A DNA stretch of 64,000 nt from Glaciimonas immobilis (GTDB taxonomy: Bacteria; Pseudomonadota; Gammaproteobacteria; Burkholderiales; Burkholderiaceae_D), in NCBI RefSeq assembly GCF_011947285.1, contig NZ_JAAOZT010000002.1:434001-498000 (forward strand). Reading direction: 5' to 3'. The position numbers and the translations under genes were made by a program. The notes beneath the pieces are model-generated. The model had not been told where the DNA came from. It worked only from the letters and a program-made list of their open reading frames with translations, and searched no databases. Below, one piece after another: positions 58,421 through 64,000 of this stretch (positions are counted from its first letter, which is position 1; the number at the start of each line of letters is the position of its first letter).

Positions 58421-58454
58421 ATACATCATTCGAACGGAATGATGTATTTTTTTT
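58421..58454 (+). terminator. promoter-proximal terminator, cassette 1
   Basis: ATACATCATT and AATGATGTAT pair perfectly around CGAACGG, followed by seven T residues. It begins about where transcription should start, so read-through must be controlled or the hairpin caps the 5' end. Confidence 0.85.
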
Positions 58455-58537
58455 GTCTTCCATATTGAGTGCCATTAGCGTGAGTGCAAACACATGGAAA
58501 TTCGGCATTTATTGGCAATAGATAACTAGGAGTAGGA

Positions 58538-59104
58538 ATGGGCGCATTTATTGCATTGACAAGTTTTATTCTGGTTTGGTGGGGCTTGGCAAAATTGTTG
58601 AAAAACAAGGGGAAGGGAGCATTTTTTCGTCACATGGGTGGATTTGCGGGTGGTGTTCTAGCACTGTGTATTGTCGCCATAATAGAAGTTCCAGAAAATA
58701 AAGACGGGGATAAAACTATCGCGCAACATACTGCCGCAATAGCGCCAAACGATGGCTCCCTAATGAAGGAGCTAGCGCCACAGCCAGTGGCGTCTATCTT
58801 GTCGGTAACCGTGATTCAGCTTTCAAAAGATTACGAGGTTAACGAAGTTGCAGCGGATCAAAAATACAAAGGTAAAAAACTACGTGTTTCAGGAAGTGTT
58901 CAAAGTATAGATAAAGACATGTTTGATAACATCGTAGTTCGCCTCAAAGCGACGAACGAATTCATGGCAGCAGTGGCGAACCTTGGCAGTGAGCATGAGG
59001 CGTTAGCTGCATCGTTATTAAAGGGGAAGAAAGTTACCTGGCATTGTGTCGGTGGCGGGCTATTAGTTGGAAGTGCAGTACTAAATGATTGTGTCCCTAT
59101 CTAA
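58538..59104 (+). CDS. cassette 1: membrane protein with OB-fold (tRNA_anti-like) domain
   Basis: A 188-residue protein. Two N-terminal membrane helices (about 3-19 and 34-50) are followed by a linker and an OB-fold domain of the tRNA_anti-like family (about 92-187; QLSKDYEVNEVAADQKYKGK, LRVSGSVQSIDKD, VTWHCVGGGLLVGSAVLNDC). The N-terminal module (FFRHMGGFAGG) is related to that of the next cassette (IFRHLIGAACGG). Such OB-folds bind nucleic acid or are structural in phage lysogenic-conversion proteins; the actual ligand is unknown. AACTAGGAGTAGG precedes the start. Confidence 0.65.
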   Translation: MGAFIALTSFILVWWGLAKLLKNKGKGAFFRHMGGFAGGVLALCIVAIIEVPENKDGDKTIAQHTAAIAPNDGSLMKELAPQPVASILSVTVIQLSKDYEVNEVAADQKYKGKKLRVSGSVQSIDKDMFDNIVVRLKATNEFMAAVANLGSEHEALAASLLKGKKVTWHCVGGGLLVGSAVLNDCVPI

Positions 59105-59145
59105 AATAGTCGAGCCTACAAAATTTTGGACTCAACATAATATTA

Positions 59146-59201
59146 ACTTCGACGTGGGAAATTTTTGGAAATGGCTCGAACAGGCAAGAGAAATATATTA
59201 A
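59146..59201 (+). pseudogene. remnant of a BRCT-protein C-terminus between the cassettes
   Basis: INFDVGNFWKWLEQAREIY and a stop can be read in one frame. It matches the end of the WYL-BRCT protein (SDVESFREWLEEAVEVT), and the following bases TAATAAAACAGGAGTC match the sequence after that gene. So a BRCT-type gene once occupied cassette 1. Confidence 0.6.
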
Positions 59202-59258
59202 TAAAACAGGAGTCAAAATTATTCGCGGTAAAGCTGGTGTTTTAGGAATGGTAGGGGC

Positions 59259-59405
59259 ATGAGCACAGCGCTAACCGTGCCAACGGCGAAGGGTAATCCA
59301 GACGTAGTCCTTCATGGGGAAGTTGGACAACAAGTCACCGGCGATATCAAAGCGCCGCAAACTTTTCATAGCGGAGGAACAAAGAAAAAGAAACCGCCAG
59401 TCTAA
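59259..59405 (+). CDS. cassette 1: 48-residue small protein
   Basis: ATG at 59259 with GTAGGGG upstream. It reads STALTVPTAKGNPDVVLHGE then VGQQVTGDIKAPQTFHSGGT and KKKKPPV. The segment GQQVTGDIKAPQTF matches CQQVSGNITATQTF in the 106-residue protein of cassette 2. This shared tail marks the two as relatives. Function unknown. Confidence 0.55.
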   Translation: MSTALTVPTAKGNPDVVLHGEVGQQVTGDIKAPQTFHSGGTKKKKPPV

Positions 59406-59431
59406 GAATAATCGATTCTTTTAGAAGAAAT

Positions 59432-59518
59432 AAAAGCAACTATCTGATATCAAAGTCGCGGAAAAACCTTACGATTTCATTTTCGATTGCGGGTTATCAT
59501 TTGTAATCGGTATGAGAT
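59432..59518 (+). repeat. 87-bp exact direct repeat, copy 2 (cassette promoter)
   Basis: Identical to 58326-58412, with the same TTGCGG/TATGAG pair. The distance between copies is 1,106 bp, start to start. Confidence 0.92.
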
Positions 59519-59527
59519 GCAAAACAA

Positions 59528-59558
59528 ATACATCACGTCGTTAGTGATGTATTTTTTT
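59528..59558 (+). terminator. promoter-proximal terminator, cassette 2
   Basis: ATACATCAC and GTGATGTAT pair around GTCGTTA, followed by six T residues. The stem differs from copy 1 only by base-pair-preserving change and loop sequence, so structure is conserved although the adjacent bases have diverged. Confidence 0.85.
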
Positions 59559-59630
59559 CGTCTTGTTTTAACCATTGGCCTTGCGTGGCTTAGATTTGCC
59601 TCGCACAACTTCAGTAAGACGAAAGGATTA

Positions 59631-60566
59631 ATGAGAGATGCCGCCATATTATTATCGCTCCCCGTGGTTTGGTTTGCCTTTGTATATTATTTAGGCTCGA
59701 AATGTGTAAGACCAATCTTTCGGCACTTAATCGGTGCTGCGTGCGGAGGGCTTTCAATGGTTGCTGGCGTGTTAAGCACATTAGGCGCCCACGTAGATTG
59801 GTCGACCATCATATTCATACTTTTTCTTTTTGTACTTGTCGTTTTCTACGGTCGTGAACACAAAAAAAAGGTGCTGGAAAAGATGGCTGTGGTCGGTCAA
59901 CGGACGCACATGGGGGCACAGCAAGAGCAGAAAATTAATTTAGAAAAGTTAAGCGAGTCGGTCGTTATCAAAAAACGATCCGCACGCAAGGCAACTCGGA
60001 ATATCCCTTCCCAATTGATACAAAGGGTGGCCTCCACTTTACCTGATCAGATCGTTTTTCTATATGAGAATGCGGATGGAGATATTGCTCTTCGTGATGT
60101 CAATGTGACTTCAAAATACAGTAATGAACGAGGTGATTTCTACATTGCAGGTTATTGCCTTAAAGCCCGCGCCAGCCGGACATTTCGAACTGATCGCATC
60201 ATCGGTACAATCACGCGCTCGTCGACTGGCGAGATTCTTTCCGTTGAAGAATGGTGGAAACTATTCGCCGATATTACGCCTCGGTTCATCGCTGCACGAG
60301 CGCCCACTGTCTATAAAACCGGTCCAGTCAATATCATGTTCACCGGCTACAGAAAAGCCGAACGCGAGGTGATGGAATCCTTCGCCGAGAATGCAGGATG
60401 GACGGTAAGAAAAACGATTTCAAAGACCTTGGATTATCTGATGGCGGGCAAGAATGCCGGTCCGTCCAAAACTAAAGATGCCATAGCATATGGTGTCGAG
60501 ATAGTAACTATGTCAGACGTAGAAAGTTTTCGGGAATGGCTCGAAGAAGCAGTAGAAGTAACGTAA
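59631..60566 (+). CDS. cassette 2: membrane protein with WYL-like and BRCT domains
   Basis: A 311-residue protein from ATG at 59631 (AAAGGATTA upstream); the open frame starts earlier but would run through the terminator hairpin. Three membrane helices (about 5-22, 32-52, 57-74), a coiled linker, a WYL-like domain (about 140-208: IVFLYENADGDIALRDVNV...GYCLKARASRTFRTDRIIG) and a C-terminal BRCT domain (about 233-303: VNIMFTGYRKAEREVMESFA, DYLMAGKNAGPSKTKDA, GVEIVTMSDVESFREWL). WYL domains sense nucleic acid or nucleotides and BRCT binds DNA ends or partners in known proteins. A membrane-anchored version in a prophage is unusual. Function unknown. Confidence 0.7.
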   Translation: MRDAAILLSLPVVWFAFVYYLGSKCVRPIFRHLIGAACGGLSMVAGVLSTLGAHVDWSTIIFILFLFVLVVFYGREHKKKVLEKMAVVGQRTHMGAQQEQKINLEKLSESVVIKKRSARKATRNIPSQLIQRVASTLPDQIVFLYENADGDIALRDVNVTSKYSNERGDFYIAGYCLKARASRTFRTDRIIGTITRSSTGEILSVEEWWKLFADITPRFIAARAPTVYKTGPVNIMFTGYRKAEREVMESFAENAGWTVRKTISKTLDYLMAGKNAGPSKTKDAIAYGVEIVTMSDVESFREWLEEAVEVT

Positions 60567-60589
60567 TAAAAACAGGAGTCAACACAAGC

Positions 60590-60910
60590 ATGCCAGAACC
60601 AAAAATTTTTCCCCGCGATACAGAGCAAGAGAGAAGTAACGACGCAGGTATATTTCCAGAAATGCAGAATGTATATTCCTCTACCAAGTTGGTAGCGCTT
60701 ACCGTAGATGAAATCGAGCTAATCAACGGATATCGCACCTTGGATCTACGAAAAAAAGCCAATATTCTCGGTACCATTAGCGGCACGCCATGTGTCGGCG
60801 GAAGTCCAGTCATCTCCATCTTTGGCAGAGTCTGTCAGCAGGTATCCGGCAATATCACCGCCACTCAGACGTTCAATTTAACGGCGGGGGAAAATAAGAA
60901 AGACGTCTGA
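60590..60910 (+). CDS. cassette 2: 106-residue small partner protein
   Basis: ATG at 60590 after ACAGGAGT. It reads PEPKIFPRDTEQERSNDAGI...LVALTVDEIELINGYRTLDL and ends CQQVSGNITATQTFNLTAGE NKKDV. The tail is related to that of the 48-residue protein of cassette 1. It is 23 bp after the WYL-BRCT gene, so probably in the same operon. No family recognised. Confidence 0.6.
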   Translation: MPEPKIFPRDTEQERSNDAGIFPEMQNVYSSTKLVALTVDEIELINGYRTLDLRKKANILGTISGTPCVGGSPVISIFGRVCQQVSGNITATQTFNLTAGENKKDV

Positions 60911-61006
60911 CAAATGTATAACAGGCGTTAGCGGGCGGCGGTTTTGTAATAATTGAGTCCCCCAATATACCGCAGCAACGCGGCGCACTTTTTCATCAGG
61001 AGCAGC

Positions 61007-61159
61007 ATGCACACTACAAGCCTATTCACTAAATGCGCTTCACTTCGTACACGCTTTCCGGGGACAATAAATTTTTCGGACAATGGTGACGAAACCGAAA
61101 AATTTCACGTCCCGCCACGACCTACATTGCCGCCTCCAAAACCGCCATCGCGCACTTAA
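61007..61159 (+). CDS. 50-residue proline-rich small protein
   Basis: ATG at 61007 after CAGGAGC. A polar protein ending in VPPRPTLPPPKPPSRT. No family recognised. It lies 96 bp after cassette 2 and 11 bp before the next gene's start codon, so it likely belongs to the same operon. Short length limits confidence. Confidence 0.45.
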   Translation: MHTTSLFTKCASLRTRFPGTINFSDNGDETEKFHVPPRPTLPPPKPPSRT

Positions 61160-61170
61160 AAGGAACCACC

Positions 61171-61680
61171 TTGACTGATGCACATTTCACCTATATCTGG
61201 AACCGCCGCCATGAACTGAAGGTACGTACGCTGATGAATCGGCTGTACTACCAGGAACGTCGCCGTATTTTTGAAAATCGGGAAAATGTTGTGAAAGCGG
61301 CCTCGCTATTATTTGGCACCATTGCTTTTGCTAATGTGGCCAGCCCGGATATCATCAAAATATGCGCTGCCATCATCACTGGCGCAAGCGCTTGTTCGTT
61401 GATATTTTCTTTTGGCGTCAAAGCGCGCGACAGTGCCCAACGCACGAGCGAATGGATCGCGTTGGAGCGCAGCATTGATATACGGGGGGAAACAGAATTT
61501 ACCGAAGCCGATCTCAATCAATGGACGGCCAGAGCACATGATATTGAGGCGACGGAACCAGCTGCGCATCAAGGGATTTTGGATCAATGCCACAATCGTG
61601 CATGTACCGCGTTAGGGACTAATACAGACCACCAGACCAAGTGGTGGATGCGTTATCACTTGTTTAGTCTGGTACCTTAA
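61171..61680 (+). CDS. two-TM protein resembling SLATT-type effectors
   Basis: A 169-residue protein from TTG at 61171 with AAAAGGA upstream. A basic amphipathic start (FTYIWNRRHELKVRTLMNRL) leads to two helices (VVKAASLLFGTIAFANVA and IIKICAAIITGASACSLIFS), then a charged C-terminal helical domain. This is the layout of SLATT proteins, two-TM modules that serve as pore-forming effectors in nucleotide-signalling defence systems, but the match is by pattern only. It follows the cassettes on the same strand and could be their effector (inference). Confidence 0.5.
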   Translation: MTDAHFTYIWNRRHELKVRTLMNRLYYQERRRIFENRENVVKAASLLFGTIAFANVASPDIIKICAAIITGASACSLIFSFGVKARDSAQRTSEWIALERSIDIRGETEFTEADLNQWTARAHDIEATEPAAHQGILDQCHNRACTALGTNTDHQTKWWMRYHLFSLVP

Positions 61681-61840
61681 AATTTGAAACGCTGCGGCTT
61701 GATTTCAACATCTCGGCTGCAGCCTTTTTACCAAAAAGCTCCGGCAGTACGTCCCGGGCTGGCCGGGATTTTGCGAAGTCCTCAGCTGTCCATTCAGGAT
61801 TGTCTTCACTAATGTATTCGGGGTCTACTTTTTTAACCAT
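61664..61840 (-). CDS. truncated BrnA-like antitoxin, solitary
   Basis: ATG at 61840 to TAA at 61664-61666, 58 residues: VKKVDPEYISEDNPEWTAED then FAKSRPARDVLPELFGKKAA. This is the N-terminal region of BrnA antitoxins, without the C-terminal ribbon-helix-helix. Its end overlaps the two-TM gene on the other strand. No toxin gene accompanies it. It may be a relic or an anti-addiction factor. Confidence 0.55.
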   Translation of the reverse strand: MVKKVDPEYISEDNPEWTAEDFAKSRPARDVLPELFGKKAAAEMLKSSRSVSNFKVPD

Positions 61841-61928
61841 TTTTCAGTCTCTCTTTCAATTGCTGGGCGCGGTCGATTTATACAACAGGAACTTGTTAAG
61901 AGGTCTCCTACTGCACAACGGATCGAGA

Positions 61929-62213
61929 TTAGTGCGTTAACGCATGGTCTTTGAGCCAGTCACGCAAAGCGCCGTCCATGCGAGTTTGCCAGCCGTCGCC
62001 AGTAGCACGGAACTGCATTAATACATCCGGCGACAGGCGGATGGTGATGCGTTCTTTGACTGGCGACTTCTGTGGACCACGTTTGCTTACACCTAGTTTT
62101 TTCAACAGCGAATCAGGCAGTACCTCTGTGGCCGGTTTAAACCGTGCGAAGTCATCCGTCGTTAGTTCGCGGACTTCACCTTCTTTATCGGTTAAGGGTA
62201 AGCGGTTTTTCAT
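61929..62213 (-). CDS. brnA: BrnA antitoxin
   Basis: A 94-residue antitoxin: N-terminal region REL TTDDFARFKPATEVLPDSL and C-terminal ribbon-helix-helix (ERITIRLSPDVLMQFRATGD then GWQTRMDGALRDWLKDHA). It overlaps the upstream toxin gene by 29 bp. BrnA neutralises BrnT and represses the operon (known role). Confidence 0.9.
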   Translation of the reverse strand: MKNRLPLTDKEGEVRELTTDDFARFKPATEVLPDSLLKKLGVSKRGPQKSPVKERITIRLSPDVLMQFRATGDGWQTRMDGALRDWLKDHALTH

Positions 62214-62466
62214 ATCTCTTTCCTTCTCTTAAGTTGGCTTTACGAAAACTAATGACGCGGATTCCGACGTCACTTTCTGTAAAACAGAGCACGTGGAGTC
62301 GGTGCCCGAGGTATCCCACTGCGATATAGCGCTCTTCACCATAATTGTTACGCTCATCCACGGTAATATCCGCAGTAGAAATATCAAAATCGGCAGCCTG
62401 TTCGAAGCTCAGGTCCCGTTCTCGGATGTTACGTTCGTTCTTATCAACATCAAATGTAATATCCAT
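62185..62466 (-). CDS. brnT: BrnT ribonuclease toxin
   Basis: A 93-residue RelE-fold ribonuclease. ITFDVDKNERNIRERDLSFE then QAADFD and GEERYIAVGYLGHRLHVLCF and IRVISFRKANLREGKRYE match the BrnT family, including the conserved R-x-I-S-x-R-x-A end. ATG at 62466; toxin precedes antitoxin as usual for BrnTA. Confidence 0.9.
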   Translation of the reverse strand: MDITFDVDKNERNIRERDLSFEQAADFDISTADITVDERNNYGEERYIAVGYLGHRLHVLCFTESDVGIRVISFRKANLREGKRYEKPLTLNR

Positions 62467-62645
62467 CAATTATATTGTATGTACAAAATGCTGAGGAATC
62501 AAGTTTTCTGTATGCACATTCTGGTCATGGTGAAAAAAGTTGCAATCAACACCAAGATATCCAATCGGTATTTTTAAGGTATCTATTGAATATTCAATTG
62601 GTAGTTTGTATAATGGCGAGAGTTCACTAACCCTCGGAGATAAAT

Positions 62646-62888
62646 ATGCTTAAAGAAGTACAAATGTCGATCAAAATGGAGGCTGCGTTACGCGACCAGT
62701 TTATGGCAGTGGCGGCAGATCGCCATCGTCCTGCTGCACAAATTATCCGAGATTTAATGCGCCTTTATATTGCAGAGAACGAAACCCCTAACGCCCTGAC
62801 CGCAGAGACGCTGCGAAAGAGCGAAAGAGGTGAGGATGTCTATAGCGCGTCTAACGCAGCCGATTTGTTTAAACAGTTGGGAATTTAA
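62646..62888 (+). CDS. RelB/DinJ-family antitoxin
   Basis: An 80-residue ribbon-helix-helix antitoxin (VQMSIKMEAALRDQFMAVAA then HRPAAQIIRDLMRLYI) with an acidic C-terminal toxin-binding tail. CGGAG precedes ATG at 62646. Its stop overlaps the toxin start (TAATG). Confidence 0.88.
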   Translation: MLKEVQMSIKMEAALRDQFMAVAADRHRPAAQIIRDLMRLYIAENETPNALTAETLRKSERGEDVYSASNAADLFKQLGI

Positions 62889-63160
62889 TGCGGGTGCCAA
62901 GCTATTCCGGACAATTTAAACGTGACGTAAAACTAGCAGAAAAACGCGGCAAGGATATGCAAAAGCTGCGTGAGGTAATCGCCTTACTTCTTGCTGGAGA
63001 GTCCCTTCCGCGAGAGTTAGGTGATCATCCCCTCAAAGGCGTTTGGAAGCCAAACCGGGACCTTCATATCGAGCCGGATTGGGTGTTGATTTACACTGCA
63101 ACTGCAGAAGTTGTGCGTTTCGAGCGTACCGGTACCCACTCGGATCTTTTTAGTAATTGA
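62888..63160 (+). CDS. YafQ/RelE-family mRNA interferase toxin
   Basis: A 90-residue toxin of the YafQ branch: FKRDVKLAEKRGKDMQKLRE then LGDHPLKGVWKPNRDLHIEP and DWVLIYTATAEVVRFERTGT HSDLF. The catalytic His/Asp/Phe-like residues of YafQ (H, D-W, H-S-D-L-F) are present. It cuts mRNA on the ribosome when the antitoxin is lost. Confidence 0.9.
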   Translation: MRVPSYSGQFKRDVKLAEKRGKDMQKLREVIALLLAGESLPRELGDHPLKGVWKPNRDLHIEPDWVLIYTATAEVVRFERTGTHSDLFSN

Positions 63161-63228
63161 TAAGCCGTTATGATCTTGCTTTTGATTTTAGATATCATTG
63201 AGCAAGGGTCATTCGTTTTCTGGTGGCA

Positions 63229-64000
63229 TTACAACTTATCCCCGTTTTCGGCAATGATTGTCCGTCGTTCCTCAATATTCGCCCACGCCAATTTAACGGC
63301 CCGGGACGCCGTCTGTTTGCTGGCATACCGGTGGTCAAGCGCCTTTGTTTTGGCCCGCGTTCCCGCCAATTCTTCGCCGCGTTGATGGCTGACTTTGTCG
63401 TGCCAATGCGCAGTGACGCCGGTAATACCCGGATCAGGATCAGTCTGCTGTTCACGCTCGACTTCGGCTTCTTCTGTTTTGGTTTCCATTTCAATACCGG
63501 TCGTGAATCCACCCGCGCCGATGCTATGCGTGACTTTGGCGGTCAGCCATTCCACGCTATCAATAACGGCTTTAAAGCCAGACACGATGACCGGCGATTG
63601 CGGCATCAGCAAAGGATTGCCAACGGACAGCGTTAATTCAAACGTGGCTAACCCACGCTGGATGCGCGCCCATTCCGCGACCGCGGCGGTGCGTGCATCG
63701 GCTTCAGTGGCATACGTCGTGCGCAGCCGTTTGGCGCTACCGGGCGCACCGGCCACGACACTGCGACGCAATCCGTGTTTGTCATCGTGCCAGAACACCC
63801 GCACGCCGGTGTAGCTGTCGCGCTCGGCACTGTGATAGCGGTGGCCGTCGCCTGCTTGGCGCGTGATGATAATTGTTGGTAGTTGCTTGCCGGAGACGGT
63901 TTGGCTGCGGCTGGCCGGAGTGAAGATCAACGTGTCGTTTTTAACGGTCGCGACCGCATCGTACTTTTTGCCAAGTCGACGCAGAAACGCGGCGTCGCTC
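63229..64000 (-). CDS. P2 gpD-type tail protein (partial, N-terminus beyond window)
   Basis: At least 257 residues of a late control protein D / contractile injection hub protein. The frame enters from the window end (DAAFLRRLGKKYDAVATVKN then DTLIFTPASRS) and contains YRWHDKAS-like AHWHDKVSHQRGEELAG and the C-terminal EERRTIIAENGDKL. In P2, gpD is the tail-spike hub next to ogr. Here about 4.9 kb of cargo separates it from ogr, on the right of which late genes should continue. Confidence 0.9.
   Translation of the reverse strand, partial: SDAAFLRRLGKKYDAVATVKNDTLIFTPASRSQTVSGKQLPTIIITRQAGDGHRYHSAERDSYTGVRVFWHDDKHGLRRSVVAGAPGSAKRLRTTYATEADARTAAVAEWARIQRGLATFELTLSVGNPLLMPQSPVIVSGFKAVIDSVEWLTAKVTHSIGAGGFTTGIEMETKTEEAEVEREQQTDPDPGITGVTAHWHDKVSHQRGEELAGTRAKTKALDHRYASKQTASRAVKLAWANIEERRTIIAENGDKL

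Overview
The window looks like the chromosome of a betaproteobacterium of the order Burkholderiales, probably near Oxalobacteraceae (Herbaspirillum/Collimonas/Glaciimonas type). The reasons are the protein sequences and the order ftsK-lolA-rarA-...-serS-tRNA-Ser with trxB and smr next door. The species cannot be fixed from sequence reading alone. The left half (1-35.4 kb) is chromosome. The right half (35.5-64 kb) is two mobile elements lying in tandem at one tRNA-Ser gene.

1-15.2 kb is one sucrose (or related disaccharide) acquisition locus. A divergent LacI-family regulator (cut by the window start) faces a TonB-dependent receptor, a GH13_4 amylosucrase/sucrose hydrolase, a dedicated TonB-ExbB-ExbD-ExbD energizer, a periplasmic TPR protein, a CUT1 ABC importer (binding protein, two permeases, MalK-type ATPase) and a flavin reductase. 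The intergenic region has a perfect 16-bp operator, a second operator on a good -10 box, and an intrinsic terminator inside the receptor leader, so attenuation is likely in addition to repression. 15.2-35.4 kb is housekeeping: a second-type stand-alone EF-G gene, smr with a truncated N-terminal copy beside it, trxB, ftsK, lolA, fdxA, rarA, a pepP-dppABCDF peptide-use cluster, serS and tRNA-Ser(CGA).

35.6-53.07 kb is an integrative element of about 17.5 kb that uses the 3' end of tRNA-Ser. It has a P4-type integrase, integrase arm-type repeats at both ends, a broken AlpA-like gene, a divergent ribbon-helix-helix pair with a clear operator, a chain of tiny overlapping genes ending in a possible replication initiator with regularly spaced 13-bp palindromes, and a replication block (AlpA, HTH, ParB-like, SF2 helicase, PriCT/Toprim primase, DUF1376). 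It has no virion genes, so it looks like a phage satellite or stripped prophage. Its cargo is an orphan Rap1a/Tai-type immunity protein, a sigma-like regulator and a HipA-like kinase coupled to a DUF3037-type protein.

53.06-64 kb is the left part of a P2-like prophage that sits directly behind the first element's right att site. It has its own P4-type integrase, AlpA, a P2 gpA-type HUH replication protein with small genes, Ogr, and gpD running off the window. Between ogr and D is a cargo block. Two cassettes there share an exact 87-bp promoter repeat, a promoter-proximal terminator, a related N-terminal membrane module, a related C-terminal tail and a related small downstream protein, but carry different soluble domains (an OB-fold versus WYL-like plus BRCT). 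They are followed by a two-TM SLATT-like protein and by BrnTA and DinJ-YafQ toxin-antitoxin pairs. This cassette block is the best candidate for an undescribed system in the window.
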